Shown here piece after piece: positions 49,175 through 62,699 of a DNA stretch of 64,000 bases. Under the pieces are notes generated by a model. That model saw only the letters and a list, made by a program, of their open reading frames with translations, was not told the DNA's origin and did not search any database. How positions within the stretch are numbered: position 1 is the stretch's first letter; the number at the start of each line of letters is the position of its first letter. Source of the stretch: Lates calcarifer (lineage: Eukaryota; Chordata; Actinopteri; Centropomidae). Where the stretch lies: assembly GCF_001640805.2 (NCBI RefSeq), contig NC_066843.1, forward strand, positions 10,689,686-10,753,685, written 5' to 3'. The translations under genes were made by a program, and so were the position numbers.

Positions 49175-51044
49175 AAAGCCTTATCTTCCAGGGCTGGCCC
49201 TGTAGACCATTTTAATGTCCCCACCAATGTCAATATCAAACCTACACCTTTGATCCGTCCACTCCCATTTTACTTTTCGCACTCCATGGGAGAGGAGGCA
49301 GATTGCTTGTGTTTAAAAAATCTTGGTTCTTTAACCTAACTTTCAGATATTTGGTACTGACATCTGTCCATCTGGTTTTAGAGTAATTGATAAGACTTTT
49401 TGGAAAGCTTTTATTGCACTTAACATAAGGAGTTGTCAATATGTCTGTGCTCTGCTCAGTATGTGTGGGGAGGGGCACACACTGAAACAGAGAGAAGAGG
49501 AGAGGAGAGAGATGCAACTGTACCACTACAGTACCAAAGTATTTAATAATAATTATTATTATTATAACAATTTTCAGCAGCTTTAGATGTAGATGTAGTA
49601 GTGTGAGCCCAGTGAGAAATGTTATTTTCATTATTGTGAATATTGTGATTATGGGCAACTTTTGTCTTGTTGTAATATGTATTATTGGATAGCCAAAATT
49701 TTAAGCTTTATGCCTATTACTTACAGATATGAAATTAACGCTGTCATTCTGAAGTAATATTGTGTTTGATCTTTTTGAACAACATTCTGATGCGGTTCAT
49801 TTCTTAACAGGTTGAAATATGGGGGATCTTAAAGGTAATGGGGTATCACTCAGAGAAAGAACCTGACAATGCAAGACTTAAATAATGAGCAGGAAAATCT
49901 TAATAAAAAATTCTAAAACTGATCAATGACCAGTGAAGGACAGCAAGGGGTGGTGTGATATGGTCACATCTCTTAGAACATGTTAAAAGCCACAGCAGTG
50001 TTTTGTATCTGTTGAAGGCTCTGAAATGCTATATGCAGCCACCTTTTCTGCAAGTAGTGTGTCCAGTGTTAGCAACAATGAATGTATACATATTTAGAGT
50101 AGCTGCATTCTTATCCATGCAGGAGTTTGCATTGTTTTTGACATAAGTAAGCCACATATGATAGTTGTTATGGAAGATGAAAATCAGAGGCAATCTGAAA
50201 ACGCAGACATGCATTCCTCATAAACTCACAAGAGTTGACGCAATATTCTATTCTATTCTATTTTATTATTATATGTCTTTATTGCTTTCATTGCATTACA
50301 CAGACAATGAATGAGGAGAGCATTACATAATGCAATCATATCAACATAGACCAGAATCTCAAAGGAATGTCTCCAACACCTTGTCAAAATCTTACAAGAG
50401 GCCCTGTCCAGTGTTTGTAATGTCACACTGGTTCAAATGTATGTGACAAAAAAGGGAGACAACATATAATCTGTAAAAAATGCTAAATGTTAAATAAATA
50501 TAAAAAGTGTAAGTAGCATTTTACTGTTGAGTATCACCTACTGTAGTTTTGTTTACCCCTCGACAAATAATGTAAATTTTAATATTGTGTCACATTCTGG
50601 CCTACACTATCTGTTCCAAAAGACAGTTTACAAAAGAAAATACTAGCTCATACATGACTTGCAAGGTTAGAGAATAATTTCATGTGTGGATGGACTAAGA
50701 AAATAGGAATAGCATAATTATGTAGTTGTCTCACATGATCCTTAATTGAAGCAGTGAAGCAGCAGAAGTTAAGCAACAGTGTATAAATACCACAGACCCT
50801 TTTTTGGATGAACAAAATATACAACAATAGTCTTACATGTCACTGTTGACAGGACATTCATCCTTTGCTGGACAGGTTGCTTTAAAAAATGGATGCATAA
50901 ATGAAGAGTATACCCACTTCTGCAGGCACATAAGCTGTTGTGCACAACTCATAAAATTATTAAGATATTGAGTTTCCTGCAAAGTATTTATACATTTAAA
51001 CTGATCTTGCTAAGTGTGCCCTGCAGGCGGAGGGGATGGTACGT
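49175..51044. other. Intergenic region between the duplicated segment and gene B
   Basis: About 49,690-50,290 is related to 61,640-61,960 downstream of gene B (shared 'TACTTACAGAT(A/C)TGAAATTAAC', 'GTGTGTCCA', 'ATGTATACATATTT / ATGTACATATTT', 'TGCAGGAGTTT'). It is thus old 3' flank of a gene copy, not specific promoter sequence. A TATAAATA at 50,782-50,789 and a Tc1 3' scrap at about 50,335 are present. No gene is recognised. Confidence 0.6.
50335..50450 (+). mobile_element. 3' end scrap of a Tc1-like element
   Basis: 'CATAGACCAGAATCTCAAAG' followed by 'GAATGTCTCCAACACCTTGTC' corresponds to the end of the transposase coding region seen at 35,575 and 47,198. Too short to say more. Confidence 0.5.
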
Positions 51045-51130
51045 TAGAGGTGGAGACTCTGTAAAACAAAAGGCTCATAGTAGATCAAGCACCAGTGGAG
51101 TCGTGTTTGTGCATCAAAGAGGAAAAAACT
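51045..51130 (+). other. Gene B 5' untranslated exon 1 (5' limit unknown)
   Basis: Related to gene A exon 1 ('AGAGGTGGAGACTCTGTAAA', 'TCAAGCACCAGT') and ends at the same donor context (GTAAGTATAC at 51,131). The following intron is 876 bp, less than half of A's because it lacks the Tc1 and hAT-like insertions. No promoter element can be assigned with confidence. Confidence 0.6.
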
Positions 51131-52021
51131 GTAAGTATACCAACTGCAATGCATTACATTCACATCTGAATATACATTAAGGAGAAACAGTAGGATAATA
51201 TGTATAAGTCTACTGTGCTATTGTCAATATGTTGTTTTGACAACTCAATCGGTAATACACTACAGATTTTATTTAAGTGAGTACCAAAGAGCACATGGAT
51301 TTTACTACTTCCATTCTTTATTTTACTGTAATTGTTTTTAACCTACAATGTCTGTAAGTTTAGTTTCCTTTATGACAAAATGGAAAGAGTGGTAGGAGGT
51401 AGTGGTGAATAACAAGAAGGTACAGTTGTCAGTTGTGATAAAATGACATTGTTAAACTTCCATAAAATAATTTTTTTAAGTACATGGAAATGGAAAACAA
51501 CTTTTTTTTTTAAATATTAAACTGACTTTTCAATGATCTCCCTTCTTTTGACCTAGTAACAATAAGTAAAGAAAACTCCATTTGGTGAAGCCAGTCCTTT
51601 AGTTTTATTATTAGATCTGCTAAACTAAACTTACTGTAAATGTTTTTTTTTAAATCTGCTATAACTCTTGTAGGAACATTTACTTTCCCTGCTGATGTAT
51701 TGGAAAATTATTTATGAAGGCTATTCAGTTACCAGGGTTTGATTTCTCTCCCTGATATCTCTATGTAATAGCCCTCAACATTTGTTTTAAAGAGACACTG
51801 TAATAAGAGGACATAAGCTTAAACTGCATTGCGCCACATGTAGGTGATCCAGACAAGTTACTTTGATTGTGACATGAATGGAAAGAGAGTTAATGTACAT
51901 TCCACTGGATTTTTTTTTTCACACATTAACATTCAATCGTGACTGTCTCACAAATTTCAAGCATTAATGATTGATTAAATATTAAACATATTTGTTTACC
52001 TTTCAGTTTCTGTCCTTGAAC

Positions 52022-55000
52022 ATGGATGAGTTTGTTCGTGGCAAATTGACTGATTGGGGTCTCAGTGAGTGGATACCAAAATTTGAAGGTAAAGTATCAC
52101 CATGTTTTTTTGGGGGGACGCAGATACAATATTGATGTGACCTTTCAACAAATGACACATCTAAATATCTACTAACACATGTAACAATGCTGCAACTTTG
52201 TTCTGCTGTACAATGCTGGTATATCCTTAGCAGTTGGCATTTACTTTTGTGAAAGATAATTACTGACAAATTCTTATCTGTGTTCACAGTGTGTAAAAGC
52301 TCTTGCAAAGAAAAACCTTGTACATTTTCACACAATTAGAAACATACATTCATTAACCTGAGAGCAATGGCTGTTCTACAACATCCTGAGTCATTGAAAT
52401 AAAGATTTCAGCTCAAGTAGCACTGATATCAAGACTGAAAAATAACAAATGGTTAAAAAAAAAAAACCAAAAAAAAAAAAAAACAAGAAAATATTAAATA
52501 TGCTTTCAGTTCACTCAAAGACAAACAGCAGCTGTGCAACAGTTTCACTTTCTATGAAATAAACTTGTATAGCAGTTTGAAATTAACACCTATTTTTGCA
52601 TGACTGAGATTTAACTGATTATTTTTCAATTACAGATGAAGGCATTGACATGGAATGTCTTTACGAGCTTGATGATGAAGAAATTTGTAGCTTGATCCCA
52701 AATATAGGACCAAGGAAAAAATTCAATAAGAGACTCAAGTTGCTAAAGGTAATGTTCTGCATGTTAGAGATGCTTAACACAAATACTGTATTTAGTTTTA
52801 CTTTATTTATTTATGTGGCTGCATGCTAATATGGGTAGAGGAGCAGGGACGTCTGTTTAAGGTTATGATGACATCCATGAAGACTCACAGCATTGATTAG
52901 AAATGTATGAAGAAAAAAAAAATCTTTATTGTTGTGGATTAGCAAATATTTTCTGTTGTTACTAGGAAGGACAAAACCCAACAAATCAGGAAACAGCTGA
53001 TGTATCTGCTCACGTGAGTTGAGTATAGTTTGATACAATTAGGTATAATCTAAGCCACTTATCATAGACATACAGATTCTATTTTCAGTGGCTGCTCAAA
53101 ATTGTACACAGCCTTATACTTTATCTACAGGAGCATGAAGCAGCAGCTGATAATGCTCAGGTAAGGATGACATTGAATTTCACAGGCATGCTGTCAGTGA
53201 ACGTCTATTCTTCATGCCATATGTATTTAAGGCACAAGTGTCCTGAGACAAGGACAGTTAATGTTATCATTTGTTAGGTCTTTTCTTGACTCCATTTTCC
53301 AAAGTTTGGATGAGACTGATTGGATGAAAACAGAAATTGAAATTTCAGGATGTGAATTGTACATATGTGTGTTCAGAGCTCTGATAGAAGACAAAGCCTG
53401 TGTAAATATAATTTCTTGATCAAATATTGTTTTAAGAATCAAATATTTACATTCATCCTCAGGTTTTGCTGTCCACCAGTGACACAAGTGTTAGAGGTGA
53501 GATATTTTACACATTATACACATTACATTTAGTGTTCTTTTGTGTTTTCTAGGCAGTAATATTTTGTTTTGACTAAACAAGTATATTGTAACCAAGGTTT
53601 ACTATTGCAAGAGGCACATGTGCAATTTTTTGTCTTTTGCTTCTGTTTTTAATTAAAAAAAATAAATAAATAAGGAAAGAGACAGTTGGATCTTCAGGGT
53701 GAGGGGGGAGTCCCCCCAGCTAGAAAACGACAACGTGAAAAAAATGCGGAATCATTCTCAGGTATTTACTATACGTTTATTTTCTAAACAATGACAACCT
53801 ATAGCCTACCACTGGGTTAAAACTTCTATGTTATGAAATTTCCCCATAATAGGCACGTCCTCTTCCTCCTGCTTTCCTTCTTCCTGGTGTTTACCAAGAG
53901 ACCTCATTGTGCCTCAATTGGAGACAGTGGTTCATGATTTCTGCTGAATAATTCTTTACTTTTACTCTTAACAGACGAAATCATCCTGTCTGATGTGAAA
54001 AACATAATGAGATGTGTCCATCAGAGACTACAAAATGAAGACAACACAAAGCTCAATGCTTTCCTGAAGTAAGTATTAAGGAGTGTTGGGTAACGTTACT
54101 TTTAAAAGTTAAAGCAGGTGCTTTTTCAAATTCAATTATCATCCAAGCACCATTTGCATTTCACTCTGATGTTCTTTTCCTTTTCACCCACAAATTCAAA
54201 ATAATGTTCATATTTCCATGACGTTCTCTCTGCACACTGACTCACTGTAAGATGGGATACCTTCCACCAGTACGCAACTGACAGAAACAGACGGTGTAAA
54301 TGTGTTGGTGGTCACTATCAAAATATGGATTAAAAGTTCATTATTGTTCTGTTTTTGCAAAAGACTGACTCCTGTAGCACATTACGGACTGTGAGTAGTT
54401 CTTGGTGACTTAGAAATCCTCTGGACTGCCTCTACTCTCAGACTTAGCACTAAAATCCTTTTGTGAATCTCTTGGACCAAAACCTTAGGAGTCCTATGAC
54501 TGACACAGTCCTTACTTTAAAGAGTGTCTCCTAACTGCCAGTTAACCATAGGATGTTCTTTGAATATGTAGGGTAAGTTTTTTATAGATTGATTATACTT
54601 CATAATTTATTTTACATGAATTTAATGATTCAGTCACATGTAAGCTAAGATGAATATGTAAATGATGACTGACATTTAGTTGATTTACATTTAGTGATGA
54701 CATTTAGTAGATTTTTTCTTAGGTAAGACCTTAAACCTGCAACAACTGACTTTTTTGGACTCCTAGGGGCACCATAAGCAAACTGTGAACATAACTCTGA
54801 TTGATATAAGTTTGTACACCGAACATGGCAGCAAATAGTTGCCTTTTTACACATTCAGACATGGAGCAGTATTAGCATTCATTTGGACTCAAATTTCGGA
54901 AAGAAACATCCATCTCTTTAGCTTCTAAATGTCCCATGTTCACCTGCTAGTCAATATCTGTGTCTGTCCACCATTTTGTGCTGGGTACGGCAGTGACTTA

Positions 55001-58000
55001 TTAAAACTTTTTTCTGAAATAAGCTGCCTGCTGGTATTTGATAAAATTTCATGGAACTTCATGGAACTGTTAGGTCTGGTGATAATTCTATATGGCTTCA
55101 TCACAATGAGTGGCCCCTCACATATTATGAGTCCTTAGAGGCACTGTTAATATAAAAATAATGATTATAGCTGCTTTAAATTATGCCTGAGCAGCTTGTT
55201 CAAAGACAGATGCCTTCCTGATGTTTTTTTCAGTGTCTGTATATTTTCCAAATTAACCTGTATTTAAACTTTTGTACAACAGGACTAAAATCAGTGATCT
55301 GGAGACTGACAAGAGGGAGCTGGTCGGTGTTTTTGGTAAAACTGGGGCTGGAAAGAGCTCTTTGATAAATGCCATCATTGGAGAGAAGAATCTTTTGCCC
55401 TCTGGAAGTGTCAGTGCATGTACTACAGTCATGATTAAAGTGGAGGCGAACATGCACAACCCAAAGTATGAAGCAGAAATTGAGTTCATTACAAAAGAGG
55501 TAAAATGAGCAGAAAATGTTACTTACTTGAAAGTAATTGAAAAATCACACTACAGCTCCAAAAATACAATGCCTGATTATGTTATATGCTACTGAATTAA
55601 ACTAAGTTAACATAATTATTATTTTGTTTTTTAGGAGTGGAGAGATGAGTTGTGGTCCATGTATCATATTCTTCAGGATAATGCAGGTCAGCAAAAGGAA
55701 AATGATGATGACTATCGTGACACTGTTGAAAAGCTGGCAGCAGTGTATGGAGAAGAATGGAAAAACATATCCCTTGAAAACCGCATGGATAACAAATACT
55801 TCAAAGACATTCCAGAATTTCTCCAGTCCAAGAGGAAGATATTGACATGTGAATCAGTAAGTCTGATTTTAAAATATATATATATCAATACAAATATTAA
55901 ACCAAAAGCAGTATATAAAATATAATTTTAAAAAAGAGTGGACTTGATAAATCTTAAATAACAAATTTTCCCTTTGGGGGAAAATCAATGACAACACTGT
56001 CAACCAGCAACAAACCAGCAAAACTTTAAGGAACTGCCTCAACAAATTCCAGGTCTTATTAAGGTACTAGATTACAGTGGCATGAAGAAAAAAATCTATC
56101 TTTGTATTATTAAATCTCAGTGGTGCTTTTGACCTGGATAGTCACCCTTTACCGATGGACAGGTGGAAAACTCCCTCCCTCTTTGAAAGTAATAATGTCA
56201 ATTAACAAGATCATCTTTAAATCTAAACTTAAAACTAGATAGTTCATTATCAGAACATCCAATAATGAACTTTTTCTCCACCTTGCATTGTTGTCAATTA
56301 TTAGTTACTTACAATTATGCTGAATTCTTTTGTGCAATTTGTAAAGCATTTTGAATGTGCATATAAATAAAATCACCTTGTGTTGTCTCACTTTAATTTA
56401 CTGTTATTTATCACAGGCTGAAGAGTTGTCTGCAAGATTGGTCAAATACACAAGAAGTGACTCGAAAGTGGGAGACGGTGAAAAAGTAACGAGGCAATAC
56501 TGGCCACTGGTGAAGTGTGTGACTGTCAGGGTGCCTAATAATGACTTTCTCCAGCATGTCACACTTGTGGACCTTCCTGGAAGTGGAGACCGTAACAAGA
56601 GCAGAGATAAAATGTGGAAAGGGGTAATTTATTCACATGTACTGCTGTTTATTGTGTATAACTGAGTTATCATGAAAATGCGACATCCTGTTTTGATGAA
56701 ATACTGATAATTAAATTAAGTATTCATAATTAATTTGCCATTATGCCTCCTCAGATTGTTGGAAGTTGTTCTACTGTGTGGATCGTGACTGACATTAATC
56801 GAGCAGCAGCAGAGAAAGAACCCTGGGAGATCCTGGAAAATGCCAGTAGCCTCATGGGAAATGGTGGCGAGTGTCAGCACATTCACTTCATCTGCACCAA
56901 GTCTGATCTTATTGAAGATTGGGATGATCAGTAAGTGAATTAAGATACCAAAAGTACAAAGATAGAGTTTACAAGGAAGTTTAACAAAACAAAGAAGAAG
57001 ACTATATGCAAAAATGTAAAAATACATCTTAGAATTACGGGTTTCAGTGCTTCAAACGTGTGAGTTGCCTTTCTTTTAGTTTAGCAGGTGCTGTCCCTGC
57101 TCTCGTATTTAAAAGAAACATGGAAGCCAAGAAAACAGTGATCAGAGAATTCAGTCAACAGAGAAACATTAAGGTGAGTTATATAGAGTGACAGAAAATC
57201 AAATACAAACATTGTCTACAATAACAGGTCTGTCTTAAAAACAACCTTTTTTTTTCAGAAACACTTCAGTGAAAACTGTTTCAAAGTGTTCACAGTGAGC
57301 TCCAAAGAGTTTCTGAAAGGAAAACATCTGAAGCCAGAAGAAACTGGTAGGTGAAGTCTCCATGACAGAAAGTATATAGATAAAATACATATTTTGTTTT
57401 AGTTTACCAAAGCACTTCAGTCCATACAAGAATGACTTGCAATCTATACAAAAAATGTAATATATGTAAAACACAAACTGCATTTTATTTTTACAGAAAT
57501 ACCCCAACTTCAGGAATTTCTGCAAGATCTCAATGACTGTCACTCAGAGACATTAAACTATGTGTCTGGAGCTTATGGGATTCTGTCTCTGATTCAAGGG
57601 GCAAGATGCAGAGGAGTGGTAGGTCATTGTCTTATTTGTAATTACTATTCCCAGAAAATAATAGTAAATTAAAATCAAATGCAGTGAAAACATGGAAAAG
57701 TCAAATGCCTAATTTCTTACTGACTTTTATGCCAGTTAAATACTGAAAGGTCCCACATGTCACCCCTACTGAAATTTTAGCCATCATGGCGGTTAATTTT
57801 CAGAATTTTGGTTACAGACTGCAGAACCACAGTAAATAATGGATGGTCATACTCAGGACCAATAATTGCTAAATAAATAAATATGTGTTTGATTTCAGGC
57901 CAACAAAAAAGCAGCTGTGTGCACAGAGCTTGAAGAAACCTTGAGGCGTGAACTTGATAAAGTCAAAAAACCCATGGAAGAGGCTTATGAGGCTTTTGAA

Positions 58001-59977
58001 AAATGCCTTGACAAGGGGGTTAAAGAGTCAAAAAGTTCATGTGAAGGAAACTTGAAGTCCATCTTATATCCTGTATGTAATTTAAGACTGATTAAAACAA
58101 CTGATTTTGTACTTCATGTGAATATGTCTTTAAAGATGCATTTTTCTGTTTTGTCTTAGGGTGGCACATCAGGTCGTGGTTTTCACAGAATATTGAGGTG
58201 TGTAGTTGAGAACAATGGCGCCTACAAACCAAAAAGAAAAGAAGGGAAAGAAATAAACATCAACATGAAGTTAAGTTCATGCCTGACTGACAACATTGAT
58301 GAGGAATTCAGGAAGACCTTCCCGTAAGAAATTACTTAATGATCTAAAACCCTTGTCTAGAACTGAGAAATTCTAGCTTATGCAAATTGTGTATTATAAC
58401 ATATTTATAAAACTTGCACATTAATTATATATCACATTTCAACTTTTTCAGAAATGAAGGAAAATGTGGACCATTCAGTGGAGTCATCAGTATGTTTTCA
58501 CTTGACACAGAGTGGCTGATTCAAAAGTACAAAGATGTCGAACTGCAACTGATTTTTCTCAAGACAGAGGTAAAACACCAGAATATTACCATTCATCCTA
58601 TCTGCCTATTTGTGTATGTGTGTGTGTGTGTGTGTGTCAATCTATAATTTATGTTCTCTCTTTAAGGAGGAAAAAATTAAGACAAAAGTTAACAAAACCA
58701 TCCGGGATCGTAAGAAAATAATATACAGCAGTCTGACGGGGACAATAAAGGCAAACATGCAAGCATGCTATGAAAGTAATAAAGAAGATCATGATATATA
58801 CAACCTGTCACTATAATAATAAACATTTACATTCATCATGATTGTGCAGAAACTTTAAGTTTGACAACAGTTTCTTGTTTTATTGTAGGAGCAGCAGAGT
58901 TTAGAGGACCGGACACACTGAATAACATGAGGGACGCTATTAAGAAGCATGTACATGATTCAAAGAACGTCATGTTTCAGGTGGCCAAAGATGTGATGTT
59001 AACCCAACTGAAAGACTTGAAGGTTTGTTATATTTTAAGACATGAAAGAGAATGGTAATATAGTAAAACATATTCTGCTGCTGCCTTCTAGGTCATCATA
59101 TATACAAAGGATTTTTCTATATTAAAGTGAAATATGCATCATTTGAATGTTGCTTTTTCTACTGACGTTTTGCAGTCACTGTCATAAATGTGCAATTATT
59201 GTTATTATTCTAAGACAGAAACCTATGAATTGAGGATTTTGCCCTGTCTGAACACACATCTAAACAGTTAATTCATGTATGATTCAGTAAATCTTGAGTG
59301 ATGATGAATGTTTTTGATGCTGAATTAGATGTACATTCTGGAGGAACTGGAGAAATCCCTGAAGGAATCAATTGAGCTGTCACTCAAAACAGATGATTAC
59401 TCAATCCCAGGTAGAGAACATTTAAAAATAAAGGCATCTATTTAGATCACTAAGAATTTTGTAAATATATTATTATATTAAATCAATGGTTTTCTAATCA
59501 TGTAATTAATCATGCACTTATTTTACTTTAAAAAAAAAGATTTTTCAGCAGAGCTTAACATGGTGAAGAGATACAGAGATGAACGGCAGACCAGCCAAGG
59601 TGAAGAAATGTCACTAACAGGGTAAAACCTTTGTTAAAGTGTCTTCATACAAATGTGTTTTAAAGGGCCTTGATTGTGAGCCCTTTTTGTTCTTGCTTTT
59701 AATCTCACTAGTGCTGATCCACGTGGCCCAGCAGCTGCACTGAGTCCATGACATGTAAACAGGTACATTCTAGTGAAACTGTTTATCCAAACCAAGCATT
59801 CAAACAGGTGATGGGACTTTGTGTTCCAGTGTGAACAGCTGTCCTCACATTTGTGTTTAAGTTGATGTGACGGTCCTTCATCATTGTTCAATGTCACAAC
59901 TTTGCTGCTTATCTCTCTGCCAAATGTTTCAGGTTTGCTCAGTGGAGATAAATAGCAGAGGCCTGATCACCCACTGA
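52022..59977 (+). CDS. Gene B: SAM-domain nuclear GTPase SLIP-GC-like protein, complete, 23 coding exons
   Basis: Paralogue of gene A with the same architecture. Coding exons: 52022-52088, 52636-52748, 52966-53013, 53131-53160, 53463-53496, 53675-53761, 53975-54068, 55283-55499, 55635-55856, 56417-56623, 56755-56930, 57080-57173, 57259-57346, 57497-57618, 57899-58072, 58160-58323, 58452-58569, 58667-58775, 58889-59022, 59329-59410, 59540-59621, 59732-59762, 59933-59977. All are GT/AG with conserved phases; predicted 845 residues. SAM domain at 1-60 (WGLSEWIPKFEDEGIDMECLYELDDEE in two parts, ending RLKLLK). Basic clusters KR (99-100) and RKRQR (114-118) are NLS-like. G1 GKTGAGKS (176-183), DLPG (356-359), TKSD (421-424). 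Exon 7 is two codons shorter and exon 17 two codons longer than in A. It has no stops or frameshifts. The alternative end is TAA at 59,623-59,625. A nuclear GTPase role is inferred from the family. Confidence 0.85.
56085..56395 (+). mobile_element. LINE reverse-transcriptase remnant in gene B intron 10
   Basis: 'TTTGTATTATTAAATCTCAG' then 'GGTGCTTTTGACCTGGA' translates as a decayed 'LLNLSGAFDLDSH', the same RT segment as in gene A intron 10. The region ends in 'GTAAAGCATTTTGAATGTGC' and 'ATAAATAAAATCACCTTG', the shared LINE tail. It was inserted before the A/B duplication and has since been eroded differently in each copy. Confidence 0.6.
58613..58637. repeat. (GT)n microsatellite in gene B intron 18
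   Basis: A GT tract just upstream of the exon 19 acceptor. Gene A has no such tract there but carries the Tc1 relic in the same intron. Confidence 0.9.
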
Positions 59978-60687
59978 ATGTCCCTGCAGACATGAGGTCT
60001 CTGGATTTATTCTCAACCATTTTTATCAAGTTATTGTCTTTTTTTTCTTTGAGTTTTAATTTGTTATGTACTTTGACTTGAATTGCATGCAGAGAGTCAT
60101 TTTTGTCATGTTACTTGTTCTTCTTCTCTTTGAGTGTTGGTTTGTACTTTGACTTTGTTGTGAATTACATGCAGAGAGTTTTTAGATTTTTTGGTCTGCC
60201 ATTGACATTAACTGATGAGAGTCCAGAGGCAGGTGGCTGACATGCAAAGGTTTGATTCAAACCAGGAACATTATGGTTTACATGGTACCGGTCTTTGCCA
60301 CTAGGCCTCTATAATGCCACAAAGATTCTGTGTTTTTAACGATTTAACAGTTTTTATATACTTTAATGTTTTTCTGCCCATGATTTTATTTTATTACTTT
60401 AGTGCTAGATGATTGATAGAGGTGCTAATGATTTTATGGCTGTTTAAATGAAACCTTGAATACAAGATTTAACTTTAGGCTTTTCAAGCAATGATCTTAA
60501 ATCACTATTTTTCCTTCATGGTCAAGGGCAAAACTTTTACTTACTGAAAAATAATGGTTTCTATGTGTGTTTATATATGAGCAATAGAAATAGATGAGTG
60601 GTGACTTTTTACTTATTCACTTATTTACTGCACTATATGTTGTTGTTTTTTCAGCAAAAGTGTAATTGATATTGTCCTTTAATCCTC

Positions 60688-60693
60688 AATAAA
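60688..60693 (+). terminator. Gene B polyadenylation signal AATAAA
   Basis: AATAAA in 'AATCCTCAATAAACTGC', the orthologous position of gene A's signal at 34,644. This places the end of the 3' UTR at roughly 60,710. Confidence 0.6.
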
Positions 60694-60710
60694 CTGCTGC
60701 ATGTAGTTTA

Positions 60711-62699
60711 CTTTATTATTTATGTTGTCATAAAAGGTTCTAAAAGCCGTGGCTGTAACTGTTAAAGATTTTTCCAACCGTGGTCTTGTCCAGTTTGTCT
60801 TACCTAAGATTCCTAAAGTCAAGTCACATCAAATCATATTTGCGTCTGGGGGATGTACAGTTTGTACAGATGTGAAACCCTCTGTTCTCCGACCCTCAAT
60901 TAGGAAAACTCAGCAAAACACCCTTTAACAAGAAAAAATGGAAGAAACCTCAGGAAGGAGAAAGAACAGAGGAGGTATTTTTCTTCCATGATGGATAGAC
61001 ATGCAATAGATGTGGTGTGTACAGAATAGACCAACGTAGTAACTTTATAGAATGGACAATCAGTATGACAGAGTTATAGATAAATTGTAAAGATTTATGT
61101 TCTTACCTAAAGTTTTCTTATACAAAAATTACACTACAGTACCAAATAACTTTTCGTGACATTCACCACAACTGTTGTGTAACTTCCTTACTCCTCTTAC
61201 ACACCTTTTTCCAGGACTTTTTGTTTTGATCCCCAGTAAAATTCCTGATGTTAGCTATTTGAAAAGAGCTAACATTTAAAAATCTAGTCTCATTTTCCTG
61301 AATCTTTTTATGCCCAAGTAGTTGTAATTACAGTATATGGCAGATGTTTCTAAATGGAATGAGTCAACATGTAAATAAATTCTAATTCTGCATTTTGCAT
61401 CTTTGTACACATGCACATTTTAGATTTTAATACTAACTTGTCAGTTTTTGCAATATGTACTCAGGACTCACTGGAAAGTGCTAATGATACTGCATGGATT
61501 ATCCTGCTGAAATCAAATCAAATCTCTATGCATTTTATTGGTGCTGCATTTTGTTACTAGGATTAATTTTCCAATCTACATTTATTACACCAAGAGAGTG
61601 TCAGTAAGGGGTCAGTGCAATATTATCTGAAGGTTTATCCATATTACTACTACTTACAGATCTGAAATTAACATTTTCATTGAAGTAATATTGAGTTTTG
61701 TCTTCTTTTTGGACATCATCCTGATGCATCCATTTCCATTTCTGTCCATCTTCTCTACAGGTGTGTGTCCACTGTCAGCAACTATTAATATGTACATATT
61801 TGTGCTAGCTGTGCTCACATGTGTGCAGGAGTTTTCAATACTTTTGACATGGTAGTTAGCTGTACATGATGGTTGTAGTAGAAATGGAAATCAGTTTTTG
61901 TCTAGTGCATGTGAGAGTTGGTACTCACCTACCAGCTGACACAATATAGATCTTTATTGCTTGCTACCAAGAGCTGTTTATCCACAATCAAAATGTCAAG
62001 ATGACCTGGCCATACATGGACTTTCTCTTGGATTAAAACGTATTGTTCCTCTAACCTTCGTATTTCACAACATCTCAAACATCCCCTTAAACTATAGACA
62101 AACCCCCTGTGGGCTAAACTCCTTTATATTGAATTTCTTTGTATTTAATTTCCCACCAACGTAAACATTGTAATATTATGGGCGTTATATAAAACATGTT
62201 CCTGACTAGCACTGTATTGCGTATGTCTCCCATAGAACCATACTGCAATCTACTGACAGTGTCTAATTCAGAATCTGATATACAACCCTAAGTTAATACT
62301 ATTACAGTTATATTTTCATTTATTTCTAGTATTAGAAAATATTGATTATTTTGTCTGATCAATTAACCATTTGTATTATGTTGATGTGAAATTCACATTT
62401 GTATTGTTTATTATTTATCTTTATTAATTAATGGTGCCATTAAGTTTCATATATTGTCTTATTTAATGTTTTAATCGGTCATGGTGGAAGGCAAATAAGC
62501 AATTTGTGCATGTGAACTCCAGACTTTTGGAGTGCTAGATGGAGATCCATTGAATCACTAAGTCATTGCTTCTGGTATGAGAACAATCTATGAGACAGTG
62601 GTTTATCACTCAAAGAAAAAGAACAAATGAATAAAATAGAAGTTTTCAAAGAATCAAAGTCATTATAAACTCACTAATATCTCCCTGATACATGAGACA
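60711..62699. other. Gene B downstream flank, no gene seen
   Basis: 60,783-61,400 is related to 45,858-46,375, and 61,640-61,960 to 49,690-50,290, so this is the ancestral flank of the tandem unit. The remainder is AT-rich with no splice-bounded open frame I recognise. Confidence 0.55.

Noticed and set aside
50782..50789. TATAAATA upstream of gene B as a core promoter
   Set aside because: It is about 260 bp upstream of the recognisable exon 1 and has no counterpart upstream of gene A, so there is no support beyond the word itself.
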